DNA of 49,962 bases from Acidobacteriota bacterium. GTDB lineage: Bacteria; Acidobacteriota; UBA4820; DSQY01. The notes under the pieces are model-generated. The model was not told the DNA's origin. It did no database searches and saw only the letters and a program-made list of their open reading frames with translations. Position 1 is the first letter of the stretch, and every line of letters starts with the position of its first letter. The stretch spans positions 1-49,962 of the forward strand of contig JAKAIJ010000001.1 of the NCBI GenBank assembly GCA_021814355.1. Reading direction: 5' to 3'. A program made the translations under genes and the position numbers. This document shows, piece by piece, positions 1 to 8,525 of this stretch.

Positions 1-110
1 GAGGCCCTCCGGATCACCCCGTAGACCTCGTACCCCTTCTCCAGCAGAAGCTCGGCGAGGTAGGAGCCGTCCTGTCCCGTGATGCCCGTGATTAACGCTC
101 TCTTGCCCAT
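1..110 (-). CDS. gmd: GDP-mannose 4,6-dehydratase, N-terminal fragment
   Basis: Only the first 36 codons are in the window; the gene runs off the left edge. The visible N-terminus (MGKRALITGITGQDG, then SYLAELLLEKGYEVYG) is the classic Gmd start with the Rossmann motif GxxGxxG in its TGITGQDGSYL form. Gmd converts GDP-mannose to GDP-4-keto-6-deoxymannose in the cytoplasm. The likely partner is the Rmd-like reductase at 12053-13003, which would give GDP-D-rhamnose. It is the last gene of the run seen here, 99 bases after the WbpM-like gene stops. The family call is secure from the motif; nothing can be said of its C-terminus. Confidence 0.88.
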   Translation of the reverse strand, partial: MGKRALITGITGQDGSYLAELLLEKGYEVYGVIRRA

Positions 111-209
111 TGTCATCTCCCCAGCCCCTTTTTCCCGAATCCGATGTTTCCGGCCGGCCGCGCCGCCGCCGTGGCGGGCCGTCGAAAATCCCTCGCGAGT
201 TCCGCGAGG

Positions 210-2168
210 TTAACCGTCGGGTCGCTCCCCCTCCGCCTCCGAATCCGCGGGATTGCCCATGCGGGTCCCGGAGAGGGCCGCCTCGGGCAGGATCTCCCCC
301 AAAAGCACCCGCAGGGGGCCTTCGCCGCCGTCGCGGGCGAGCGCCGCGAGGCGGGCGAGCGCCTCCTGGACCTCCGCGCCCGGCCGGGAGGCGATCTTCC
401 CGATGAAGATCTTCGGGTGGCGGGTCTTGGCGATTTCCTCGCCCTCCGTGTCCAGCACCTCCACCAGCTTCTCGCCGGGGCGAACGCCCGTGAAGACGAT
501 CTCGATATCCTCGCCGGGCTTGAGCCCCGAGAGGTGGACCATCTCGCGGGCCAGGTCCGCGATGCGCACCGGCTCGCCCATGTCCAACACGAAGATCTCC
601 CCGCCTTCGCCCATGGCCCCAGCCTGCAGGACGAGCTGGGCGGCTTCGGGGATGGTCATGAAATAGCGCACCATGTCGGGGTGGGTCACGGTGACGGGCC
701 CACCCTTCCGGATCTGCTCGCGGAAGATGGGGATCACGGAGCCGGCCGAACCCAGGACGTTTCCGAAGCGCACCGCGAGGAATCGCGTCTTGAAGCGGGC
801 GTTCAGCCCCTGCACCACCAGCTCGGCGACGCGCTTGGAGGCGCCCATCACCGAGGTGGGGCGCACGGCCTTGTCGGTGGAGATGAAGACGAACACCTCC
901 ACGCCGTGGCGCCCGGCGGCCTCGCCGAGGGCGGAGGTGCCCAGGACGTTGTTCTTCACCGCCTCGGTGGGATTCCACTCCATCAGGGGCACGTGCTTGT
1001 GGGCCGCCGCGTGGAAGACCACCTGGGGCCGGTACCGGGCGAAGATCGAGTCCATGCGGGCTTCGTCGCCCACGTCCGCCACGAGTGGCACCAGGGGTAA
1101 CCCCGGTAGGGCGGCGCGCAGCTCGCGGTCAATGTCGAAGAGGGCGAACTCGGCCCGCTCCACCAGGAGCAGCCGCAACGGGCCCAGGCGCGCCACCTGG
1201 CGGGCCAGCTCCGACCCGATGGAGCCGCCCGCACCCGTGACCATGACCACCTTGCCCGTCAGGAACCGGCCCACCTCGGCCTTGTCCAGCTCCACCGCCT
1301 CGCGCCCCAGGAGGTCCTCGATCTCCACGTCGCGGATGCGGTTCACCGCCACGCGGCCGTCGAGGATCTCGAAGAGGCCGGGGATGATGCGGACCTTGAC
1401 GGGGACGCGGTCGCAGAGGGAGACGAGGGCGGCGATGTCCTTGCGGGAGGCCCGCGCGATGGTGATGATGACGTGGTCAATGCCGAGCTCGGGAACGAGA
1501 CGGGGAAGGTCGGCGGTGGTGCCCAGCACCCGGACGCCGGCGACGACCGCGCCGTGCTTCTTCGGGTCGTCGTCCAGAAAGCCCTTCACGTCGAGCCCCG
1601 TGGAGGCCCGGTTGACGATCTCGCGGGCCGCCAGGACGCCCGCCTGCCCCGCACCCACCAGGAGCACGGGGGTGAGCTCCCGTCCGCGCCGGCCGCTCTC
1701 CTGCTTCAGCTTCTCGTACCGCTCGTACAGCAGGCGCCGCACCACCCGGAGACCCAGAACGCCGCCGAAGGCGAAGGCGGTGTCCATGACGATAATGGAG
1801 AGCGGCACCCGCCACTCCTGGAGCCGGTCGGTGAGCGCCAGCCTCAGGGCCACGATCGGGAGGAAGGAGGCGGCCGCCGCGTAGACGAAGGCCTTGACCT
1901 CGCCCAGGCTGATGTAGCGCCAGATGAAACTGTAGACGCCGGTCAGCTGGAGGGCGGCGAACTGGACGAGGACCACCAGCGGGAGCTGGTAGAGCATGAG
2001 GCGGAGCTGCCCCCCCGTGGGCGCCAGCTCGAACCGCAGGACGTAGACGAACACGAAGGTCGCCGAGAGGGCCGCCAGGTCCAGGGCGAACTGCACCCGC
2101 TGCGTCAGAAGGCGGTTCCAGAGGTTTGATCCTCTTTCCGGGGCCGCCGGTCCGGGATGGCCCGTCAT
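210..2168 (-). CDS. WbpM/CapD-type membrane nucleotide-sugar 4,6-dehydratase
   Basis: A 652-aa protein of the long membrane-bound WbpM/PglF/CapD family, which makes UDP-4-keto-6-deoxy-HexNAc from UDP-GlcNAc. Residues about 30-150 hold four hydrophobic segments. A first Rossmann-like domain follows (LLVGAGQAG), then the catalytic SDR domain starting at VTGAGGSIGSEL. The active site reads VMGASK, with Met in place of the usual YxxxK Tyr, which is normal for the long members of this family. The start is the ATG at 2168, which overlaps the stop of the upstream E1-beta gene (ATGA). An upstream in-frame extension lies wholly inside that gene and is rejected. Substrate specificity is inferred from the family. 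Confidence 0.9.
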   Translation of the reverse strand: MTGHPGPAAPERGSNLWNRLLTQRVQFALDLAALSATFVFVYVLRFELAPTGGQLRLMLYQLPLVVLVQFAALQLTGVYSFIWRYISLGEVKAFVYAAAASFLPIVALRLALTDRLQEWRVPLSIIVMDTAFAFGGVLGLRVVRRLLYERYEKLKQESGRRGRELTPVLLVGAGQAGVLAAREIVNRASTGLDVKGFLDDDPKKHGAVVAGVRVLGTTADLPRLVPELGIDHVIITIARASRKDIAALVSLCDRVPVKVRIIPGLFEILDGRVAVNRIRDVEIEDLLGREAVELDKAEVGRFLTGKVVMVTGAGGSIGSELARQVARLGPLRLLLVERAEFALFDIDRELRAALPGLPLVPLVADVGDEARMDSIFARYRPQVVFHAAAHKHVPLMEWNPTEAVKNNVLGTSALGEAAGRHGVEVFVFISTDKAVRPTSVMGASKRVAELVVQGLNARFKTRFLAVRFGNVLGSAGSVIPIFREQIRKGGPVTVTHPDMVRYFMTIPEAAQLVLQAGAMGEGGEIFVLDMGEPVRIADLAREMVHLSGLKPGEDIEIVFTGVRPGEKLVEVLDTEGEEIAKTRHPKIFIGKIASRPGAEVQEALARLAALARDGGEGPLRVLLGEILPEAALSGTRMGNPADSEAEGERPDG

Positions 2169-3163
2169 CCGCGCCCCCGGGCCACGACCTCCCGCGCCGC
2201 GGCGACCACCTGCGCCGCGCCGGGGTAGTAGGCGGCCTCCAGGCTGCGGCTCGCGGGGGCGGGGAGATCGGGCAGGGCCACGCGGACCGGCGCGGCCTTG
2301 AGGCCGGCCCAGCAGGCTTCGGTGATCTGCGCGGCGATCTCCCCGCCGATGCCCCCCGTCCTCCAGCCAACGTCGCAAACCACGGCGCGCCCGGTCTTCG
2401 AGACGGATTTCACGACGGTCGCAGCGTCCAGCGGCTTGAGGGTGCGCAGGTCAATTACCTCCGCGGAGATCCCCTCCTTCGCGAGGACCGCCGCGGCCTC
2501 CAGGGCCTTGGGCGCCAGGTAGGAGAATGCGACGAGGGTCACGTCGGTCCCCTCGCGGCGGATGGCCGCCTTCCCGATGGGCGTCCCGTAGACCTCCGTG
2601 GGGACCTCCTCCTCGCCACCGTAGAGCCATCGCTCGTCCACGAAGACCACCGGGTCGTCGTCCCGGATGGCGGCGACCATCAATCCCTTGGCGTCGCGGG
2701 GGGTCGAGGGAGCCACCACCTTGAGGCCCGGGACGTGGGCGAAGACGGAGTGCAGCGCCTGGGAGTGCTGGGCGGCCTGCTCCCCCGCCCGGTTGATGAT
2801 CCCCCAGAACACCACCGGCACGTGGGCTGCGCCCCCGCTCATGTACCGCCAGTTGGCCGCCTCGTTGATGATGGGGTCGAAGGCGTAGAGCATGAAGTCC
2901 ATCCGGGGGTGGACCACGACGGGGCGCAGGCCCGCGAGGGCCGCCCCGACGGCCGCGCCGGTGACGGCGTTCTCCGAGACGGGGGTGTCGTAGACCCGGC
3001 GCTCGCCGAAACGGGCCACGAGGCCGTTGCAGGTGTTGCCCACGTACCACGGGCTCTTGACGCCCTGCCCAATGAGGACCACGGAGGGGTCCTCCTCCAT
3101 CACCTGGTGGAACGCCTCGTTGATGGCGAGGCCGAAGCCGAGCCTACGGCCGGGAGAAGACAT
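2165..3163 (-). CDS. Thiamine-diphosphate dehydrogenase E1, beta subunit
   Basis: A 332-aa protein with the full E1-beta layout: an N-terminal pyrimidine-binding domain (SENAVTG with the conserved Glu, then AAVGAALAG) and a C-terminal transketolase-like domain (EVIDLRTLKPLD). It resembles pyruvate, acetoin or branched-chain 2-oxoacid dehydrogenase beta subunits. It should pair with the alpha subunit encoded immediately upstream, whose gene overlaps it by 20 bases. No E2 or E3 gene occurs in the window, so a standard oxidative decarboxylase complex is unlikely to be encoded here. In sugar clusters such pairs have been proposed to transfer an activated two-carbon unit (for example AviB1/AviB2 in avilamycin biosynthesis). 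That role here is inference. Confidence 0.88.
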   Translation of the reverse strand: MSSPGRRLGFGLAINEAFHQVMEEDPSVVLIGQGVKSPWYVGNTCNGLVARFGERRVYDTPVSENAVTGAAVGAALAGLRPVVVHPRMDFMLYAFDPIINEAANWRYMSGGAAHVPVVFWGIINRAGEQAAQHSQALHSVFAHVPGLKVVAPSTPRDAKGLMVAAIRDDDPVVFVDERWLYGGEEEVPTEVYGTPIGKAAIRREGTDVTLVAFSYLAPKALEAAAVLAKEGISAEVIDLRTLKPLDAATVVKSVSKTGRAVVCDVGWRTGGIGGEIAAQITEACWAGLKAAPVRVALPDLPAPASRSLEAAYYPGAAQVVAAAREVVARGRG

Positions 3164-4136
3164 GGTCAGCGAGCTCCTTCGTGGCGGGGAAATCCGCCGC
3201 GCGGGCGGCGGACGCGGCGGCTTCCACCTCCGCGGCGATCCTCTCGTCGAGCGAGGCGAGCTCCGCCTCGCCGGCCGCCCCGTCCCTCAGGAGGAGGGCC
3301 CGGAGCCGGCCGATGGGGTCCCGTTTGCGCCACCTTTCGATCTCCTCGGGAGAGCGTATGTCCGTGTGGGCCCCCTGGATGTTGTCGTCGGGCCCCACGT
3401 GGCCCCTCCACCGGTAGGTGAGGGCCTCGAGGAAGACGGGGCCCTGTCCGGCCCGGCACCGCGAGACGGCGCTCGACGCAGCCTCGTACACGGCGAGGGC
3501 GTCGTTCCCGTCCACGCGGCGGGCGGCGATCCCGAAGGGCTCCGCGATCTTGTAGACCTCCTCGGAGGGCCGGCACTCGAGGATGGGGAGGTGGGTGGAG
3601 TAGAGGTTGTTCTCGCAGACGAAGATGGCGGGGAGCTTGAGGACGGCGGCCAGGTTGAGGGACTCGTAGAGGACCCCTTCCCCCGTGGCCCCGTCCCCGA
3701 AGAAGGAGACGCTGACCCGGCCGTCGCCGCGGACCGAGGCGGCGTAGGCGGCCCCGACGGCGAGAGAGATGGTCCCGGCCACGATGGGGGCGGCCCCCAT
3801 CATCCCCGCGGAGGGGGCGATCACGTGCATGGAACCGCCCCGCCCGCGGGCGCAGCCCGTGGCCTTGCAGTAGATCTCCGCCACCATCTTGGCCAGGTCG
3901 CCGCCCTTGGCCAGGTAGTGGCCGTGGGAGCGGTGCGACCCGAACACGTAGTCCCCGTCCTCCAGGGCCGCGCACACGCCGGCCGCCACCGCCTCCTGCC
4001 CCGTGTAGAGGTGGACGGGGCACTTGACCTCCCCGCTCAGGATCGGCTCCACGAACCGCTCCTCGACGAGCCGGATCCTCAGCATGGTTCGGTACAAATT
4101 CAGAAGAAGCGTCGTCCGGTCTGTGCCTTCCATCAT
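3144..4136 (-). CDS. Thiamine-diphosphate dehydrogenase E1, alpha subunit
   Basis: A 330-aa protein with the thiamine-diphosphate motif: GDG at residues 147-149, ending at NN (residues 176-177), binding Mg and the diphosphate. The conserved HxxYxGQE and GGSMH segments are present, as in pyruvate/acetoin dehydrogenase E1-alpha. ATG at 4136 and ATG at 4133 are adjacent; a GGAGG-type ribosome site lies right before them and is better spaced for the second, so the start may be three bases lower. About 65 codons of further open frame upstream look non-coding and overlap the end of the reductase gene. The family is clear; the 2-oxoacid substrate is unknown. Confidence 0.88.
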   Translation of the reverse strand: MMEGTDRTTLLLNLYRTMLRIRLVEERFVEPILSGEVKCPVHLYTGQEAVAAGVCAALEDGDYVFGSHRSHGHYLAKGGDLAKMVAEIYCKATGCARGRGGSMHVIAPSAGMMGAAPIVAGTISLAVGAAYAASVRGDGRVSVSFFGDGATGEGVLYESLNLAAVLKLPAIFVCENNLYSTHLPILECRPSEEVYKIAEPFGIAARRVDGNDALAVYEAASSAVSRCRAGQGPVFLEALTYRWRGHVGPDDNIQGAHTDIRSPEEIERWRKRDPIGRLRALLLRDGAAGEAELASLDERIAAEVEAAASAARAADFPATKELADHVFSRP

Positions 4137-4233
4137 CCCTCCCGCACCCCGACGGTTTGTCGTCTCCGTCCGGGCGCCTTCGCCGTTGGTTCCGCCGGGG
4201 GCCGGCCGCCGCGGAAGCGGTCCGGTCGTCCGT

Positions 4234-5190
4234 TCACTGGCATGGGGGATCCAGGTCCGCGGCGATCCGCTCTCGGATTTGTCCACAATCCATCCGCGCG
4301 GCGGCGACGGCCTGTTCCATCTGCCGGCAGTTCTTGACCCCCACCGTGACGCAGCGCACGAGGTCACTGCCGAGGACCCAGCCGATGGCCGCCTGGGCGA
4401 CGGTGCAATCGAATGCCTCCGCGGTCCCCCGCTACCGTTCCACCACGTGCAGCGACCGCCGATACTCCTCGCCCCGGAACGCCGGAAGTCGTTCCCGTCG
4501 GTCGCTCTTCTCGAAGCTCGAGGCCACCCCGTACTTCCCGGAGAGGATGCCGAAACCCAGGACCCCGTAGGCCATCGCGCCGACGCCGAGGGCCGCGCAC
4601 CGGGGGAGCGCCTCCGCCTCCGCGCCCCGGTTCAGGAGGCTGTATTCCATCTGCGCCAGCGCGACGGGGCCCAGCGCACTCGCCGCCGCGATCTGCCCGG
4701 CGCTGAAATTCGACACCCCGAAATATCGGATTTTCCCCTCTCGCTTGAACTCGTTCAGCGTCTCGATCGTCTCCTCGAGCGGGGTTTCCGGGTCGGGCTT
4801 ATGGACGAGGTAGACCGGGATCGCGTCGAGCCGGAGCCGCCGCAGGCTGGCCTCTAGGGCCCTTCTCATGTGCGCCTCCGAGTTGTCAATGCGGGTTTCC
4901 GCCCTCCCGCCGGAGGCGCTCTCCTTCCAGGCCACGCCGAACTTCGTGATGATGACCGCCTCTCGCCTGCGGGGGCCGAGCGCGTCCGCGAGCCTCTCCT
5001 CGCTCCGGCCGAGGCCGTAGACATCCGCCGTGTCAAACGCGTTGACGCCGAGATCGAGCGCCCTCCCGACCGCCCTCGCGACCTCGCCCTCCTGGATCGT
5101 CCCCCAATCGGTGCCCCCCAGCTGCTCGCACCCCATCACGATCCTGGAGGCGGATAGCTCGCCGCTCCCGATTTTCACATACTCCATCAT
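4234..5190 (-). pseudogene. Aldo/keto reductase interrupted by an in-frame TAG
   Basis: The reading frame from ATG 5190 encodes a normal AKR N-terminus and barrel, with the catalytic tetrad visible: Asp53 (FDTADVYG), Tyr58, Lys83 (ITKFG) and His130 (YLVHKPD). At 4434-4432 a TAG stops it after 252 residues. The same frame then continues for 65 codons with clear AKR sequence (CTVAQAAIGWVL, then GVKNCRQMEQA, the cofactor-binding helix region) to a TGA at 4236-4234. Without the TAG the product would be 318 aa, the normal family size. The start overlaps the sugar-transferase stop (ATGA). It is either a recent nonsense mutation, a sequencing error or a read-through site. The truncated product would lack part of the NADPH site. 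Confidence 0.8.
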
Positions 5191-5849
5191 CCACCGCCCG
5201 GGCCGGCCGGGCCGCCGCCGTCCGTGGACCCGCGGCCCTCTCCGCGCCGAACAATCCGCCAGAGCGTCCGCGCGATCAGCTTCAAGTCGAGCCACAGGCT
5301 CCGATCCTTCACGTACTGCACGCGGAGCCGATTCTTGGTCGGAAGGACCATCCGCTCGAACGCCTCATCGGGGTCGCCTTCGCCGAGCACGTCGCCGAGC
5401 TGGATGAAGCGGATGGACGAATAGTCGGTGATCCCCGGCATGACGCTCAGGATCAGCTTCTCCTCGCCCTCATACTGGTCCGTGTAGCGGGGGACCTCGG
5501 GACGCGGGCCCACGAGGCTCATCTCTCCCCGGACGACGTTGATGAGCTCGGGGAGCTCGTCCACCTTGTGCCGGCGGATCCAGCGCCCGACCCGGGTGAC
5601 GCGGGGGTCGTTCTTCGCGGTGGAGGACGCCGTGGCCTCAGCGCCCACCGCCATCGAGCGGAACTTCCAAACCCGGAAGGGCCGCCCGTAACGGCCCGTG
5701 CGGAGCCCGCGGTAGAACACGGGCCCCGGGGAGTCGAGCTTGATGCAGACCGCCACGACGCCGAAGAGGGGGGCCAAGAAGGCGAGCCCGGCCGCCGCGA
5801 GCACGACGTCGAGGAGCCGCTTGACGGCTTCATAGGCGCGTTCGCGCAT
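5187..5849 (-). CDS. PglC-type initiating sugar-phosphate transferase
   Basis: A 220-aa monotopic phosphoglycosyl transferase that would start the repeat unit by moving a sugar-1-phosphate from a UDP-sugar to undecaprenyl phosphate at the inner membrane. It has the membrane hairpin at residues about 10-35 (LDVVLAAAGLAFLAPLFG), the KFRSM box, the catalytic Asp-Glu dyad in KVDELPELINV and the MSLVGPRP motif. It lacks the extra N-terminal membrane helices of WbaP/WcaJ, so it is the small PglC-like form. The WbpM-like dehydratase nearby suggests a 6-deoxy-HexNAc derivative as its substrate; that is inference. The start ATG at 5849 directly begins the conserved domain. Confidence 0.9.
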   Translation of the reverse strand: MRERAYEAVKRLLDVVLAAAGLAFLAPLFGVVAVCIKLDSPGPVFYRGLRTGRYGRPFRVWKFRSMAVGAEATASSTAKNDPRVTRVGRWIRRHKVDELPELINVVRGEMSLVGPRPEVPRYTDQYEGEEKLILSVMPGITDYSSIRFIQLGDVLGEGDPDEAFERMVLPTKNRLRVQYVKDRSLWLDLKLIARTLWRIVRRGEGRGSTDGGGPAGPGGG

Positions 5850-5893
5850 CGCGGCGGTTCTCCCGCGCCGGGTCGCGGCGCCCTCCGCGCCCT

Positions 5894-7204
5894 TCAGCAC
5901 GGGGCTCCGTGGACAAAGGGCGCGCCTTCCTTCCCTGCCCGCGCAAAGGATTCCGCGAGCCGCTCGAGGTGGGCGGCCATATCGCCGTAGACGACCTCCG
6001 CGGCATACCGCTCGTCGAAAATCCCTCTCGCCCGGGCCGCCATCCGCCGCACGGCGTCCGGGTCCCGGCTCAGGCCGACGAGGAGGCGGGCGAGGCCGGC
6101 CCCGCTGCCGGCCTCCCAACTCGTCCCGCAGCCCTCCCCGACGAGCAGCTCGTGGAGGACGCCGCGTGTCGGACAGGAGACCACGGGCAGGCCCGCGCTG
6201 AGATACTCGATGGCCTTGTTGTTGATGCTGGCGAGAAAATCGAAGCGGTCGGGCAGGGGATCCAGTCCCACCGAGCTTCGCCGCAGCAGGACGAAGATCT
6301 GGGCGGCGTGGATGCGGCCGGGGAAGAGGACGCTCCTCAAATTCCGGGCCATCTCGCGATAACGGGCGAGGTGCTCGCCGTCGCCGCACAGCACAAAATG
6401 GACGCGCGGCTGTCCCTCCCCCTCCAGCCGGGCCGCCGCGCCGATGACCGGCTCCAGGTCGAGCGTCCTGCCCATCGTGCCGATGAAACACGCTCGGAAC
6501 GCGCCGTCGTCCCGCACGCCGAGGCCGTCCCAAAAGCGCGCAGCCTCCTCGAGGGAGACGGCCTCGGGCGCCTTTGCCCGGTAGCCGAACGGGAACCAGC
6601 GGTCCCATTCCGTGCCCTCCCGTTCGCCCCGCTTCAATCCCCACTCGAGCAGCGCGCGCGTGACACCACTGATCGCGGTCGCGCCCGCGCACGCCTGCTC
6701 CGACTTTTTCCAGGCAGGCCGGAGCAGGAGGGCCGCGAGGGGACGCCCCCAGCGCGGGAACAGCTCGACAAAGATGTCGGGATGCAGGTCCCGGATGTCC
6801 AGCACGACCGGGACGCCGGCCTCCCTGCCGTAGCGCACGGCCTCGAAGCCGAACTCGATCGTCGGATAGGCGCACAGGATGACGTCGGGGCGCTCCTCCC
6901 CGCGGGCGCGCGAGGCGAACTTCGCGGCGATCAGCCTGTGCTCGCGCATCCGGCGCAGGGAGACGTTGCGCCGGTACCCGCACCCGTGGAGCATCCGGAT
7001 CGTTACCCGGTCGCCCCAGCGGAAGTCGGCATCCTCGCCGTGGAAATGCGTCCGGCTGTAGTGGTCAAAGGTCGAGGTCCACCAGGTGACGCGGTGGCCC
7101 CGCGCCGCGAGGGCCTCCGCGAGAAGCCCCGTGCGGTGCAGGCGGTCCTGTTTGCGGGCCGCCAGCGGTAGAGGCTCGCCGGTCTTGATAAGCCAGACGT
7201 TCAT
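5894..7204 (-). CDS. GT4-family glycosyltransferase (WbuB-like)
   Basis: A 436-aa GT-B retaining glycosyltransferase. The N-terminal acceptor domain opens with MNVWLIKTGEPLP and WWTSTFDHYSRTHF, a signature seen in WbuB-like proteins. The donor domain contains CFIGTMGRTLDLEPV and the sugar-nucleotide signature NNKAIEYLSAGLPVV with its conserved Glu. It would add one sugar to the lipid-linked repeat unit on the cytoplasmic face. WbuB-like enzymes are commonly encoded beside an initiating transferase, as here (44 bases apart). Donor and acceptor are unknown. Confidence 0.85.
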   Translation of the reverse strand: MNVWLIKTGEPLPLAARKQDRLHRTGLLAEALAARGHRVTWWTSTFDHYSRTHFHGEDADFRWGDRVTIRMLHGCGYRRNVSLRRMREHRLIAAKFASRARGEERPDVILCAYPTIEFGFEAVRYGREAGVPVVLDIRDLHPDIFVELFPRWGRPLAALLLRPAWKKSEQACAGATAISGVTRALLEWGLKRGEREGTEWDRWFPFGYRAKAPEAVSLEEAARFWDGLGVRDDGAFRACFIGTMGRTLDLEPVIGAAARLEGEGQPRVHFVLCGDGEHLARYREMARNLRSVLFPGRIHAAQIFVLLRRSSVGLDPLPDRFDFLASINNKAIEYLSAGLPVVSCPTRGVLHELLVGEGCGTSWEAGSGAGLARLLVGLSRDPDAVRRMAARARGIFDERYAAEVVYGDMAAHLERLAESFARAGKEGAPFVHGAPC

Positions 7205-7241
7205 GCGCGCACCCTGAGCCGCCGCCCTTTTCCGCGGGCGC

Positions 7242-8378
7242 TCACGCCTGGGTCGCGATCCTGCGGAAGGCGTTCTTGAAGAACCGCATCTCGTGGAAAA
7301 GGAAGTTGTGGCTGGGGTAGACGGTGTGCGGCTTGGGGGGCTCCGCCAAGAGGGCCGCGAACTCCTCCCGGCTCAGGCCGAACTTCTTCAGGACGAACTG
7401 CATGTCCTGCTTGAGAAGCAGCCCGTCGTAAACGGGCTTCTCCATCTCGGCCAGCGCCCGTTCGCGGGTCATGAGGTTCGAGCAGATCATCGTGGAGTAG
7501 TGGGGCCTCCGCTTGTCGTACCCGAACTTGACGGGCAGGTAGTAGCCCTGGAAGAAGCGCGTCCAGACGGACTCATAGTGCTTTCCCCCGTAATCCCGCC
7601 AGCCCAGTTCTTTTTCCAGGATCCGCTTGGCCTCCTCCTTGTCGTAGTGGACGTAATTGAGGAAAGGGATCTGCCGCATCCGCCGGACGAAGACATAGTA
7701 GAGGTAGTGGGAGAGGGAAATGGTGGGCATGGTCTGGAGAGGCTTCGTGCCGAACCTCCGGTGGACGGCCTTCAGGTGCCGGAGGTCCTGGTTGTAGTAG
7801 GCCCAGGAGATGGGCATGATCGCCTCCGTGGCGAGGTTGCTCCCGCTCAAGATGAAGCGCACCTTCAGCCGGGCGGCCATCCGGAACAACAGGGCCGTGA
7901 TCCCGTGGTCGGTGGGGATCTCGCAGTTCGCCACCGAGGCCCTCAGAAAGGATATCTGGAGGTCCCGGAACTCCTCCCAGTCCACCACGTGCGTGTAGAG
8001 CTCGATCCCGAGGTGATCGAGCGCGCGCTTGATGTTGTCCACCGCCAGCTCGGAATTCCACCCGTTGTCGAAGTGCACGGCGAGCGGACGGAGCCCGAGT
8101 TTCTTCACGAGGTAGGCGGTCATGGTGCTGTCCACCCCGCCGCTCACCCCGATGACGCAGTCGTACTCCTTGCCACGCCCCTCGTGCTGAATCTGCGACG
8201 CCAATTTTTGGAGGGCGAGGTCCCGCGCCTCGGGCGGGAGGAGCTGCGCTTTCATCCTCGCGAGGGCGGACGTGCAGTGGTTGCAGACGCCGCCGGCGCC
8301 GAAGCTGATCTCCGGCTCGCTGGTGTCCATGATGCAGCGCGTGCAGACCTGGTAGGGCCTCGCCACGTTTTTCCTCAC
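7242..8378 (-). CDS. wbpG: N-acetyl sugar amidotransferase, WbpG type
   Basis: A 378-aa PP-loop ATPase of the WbpG family. A Cys4 metal knuckle is at residues 12-36 (CTRC, then CNHC), followed by the pyrophosphatase loop SGGVDS. WbpG, with ammonia delivered by a HisH/HisF pair, turns an acetamido group of a nucleotide sugar into an acetamidino group, as known for 2-acetamido-3-acetamidino-mannuronic acid in Pseudomonas O-antigen. Matching HisF and HisH genes lie just upstream at 9542-10929, separated only by a methyltransferase. This is the first of two such sets in the window; the other, at 30838-33746, is a more distant type. Confidence 0.9.
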   Translation of the reverse strand: MRKNVARPYQVCTRCIMDTSEPEISFGAGGVCNHCTSALARMKAQLLPPEARDLALQKLASQIQHEGRGKEYDCVIGVSGGVDSTMTAYLVKKLGLRPLAVHFDNGWNSELAVDNIKRALDHLGIELYTHVVDWEEFRDLQISFLRASVANCEIPTDHGITALLFRMAARLKVRFILSGSNLATEAIMPISWAYYNQDLRHLKAVHRRFGTKPLQTMPTISLSHYLYYVFVRRMRQIPFLNYVHYDKEEAKRILEKELGWRDYGGKHYESVWTRFFQGYYLPVKFGYDKRRPHYSTMICSNLMTRERALAEMEKPVYDGLLLKQDMQFVLKKFGLSREEFAALLAEPPKPHTVYPSHNFLFHEMRFFKNAFRRIATQA

Positions 8379-8442
8379 TTTTCCGCCGCGCCGCCGGCTT
8401 TCATCCTCGACGGAGGGGCCTTATCATCCGCTGCGCGTACCT

Positions 8443-8475
8443 CCGGCGGACAACGCCGCGTCCGGAGTCCGCCGG
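8443..8475. other. Perfect 9-bp inverted repeat in an intergenic gap
   Basis: CCGGCGGAC (8443-8451) and GTCCGCCGG (8467-8475) form a perfect stem around a 15-base loop in the 147-base gap between the methyltransferase and wbpG. No run of T follows on the coding strand, so it is not a standard intrinsic terminator. It may be an RNA stability or attenuation element, or simple GC-rich coincidence. Confidence 0.35.
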
Positions 8476-8525
8476 CGTCGAAGGTCCGCTCGGCTCCGCG
8501 GCCCCGTTCACGAAAAAGCGCACGC

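Noticed and set aside
2165..4136. Pyruvate dehydrogenase operon
   Set aside because: Only E1 subunits are present, with no E2 or E3 gene in 50 kb, and neighbours are sugar genes; cannot be excluded for genes elsewhere in the genome.
4432..4434. TAG as a pyrrolysine or other recoding codon
   Set aside because: The AKR family has no conserved special residue here and no other in-frame TAG was noticed; a nonsense mutation or read error is simpler.
8443..8475. Inverted repeat as an intrinsic terminator
   Set aside because: No T-run follows on the coding strand and the loop is 15 bases; listed only as a possible hairpin.
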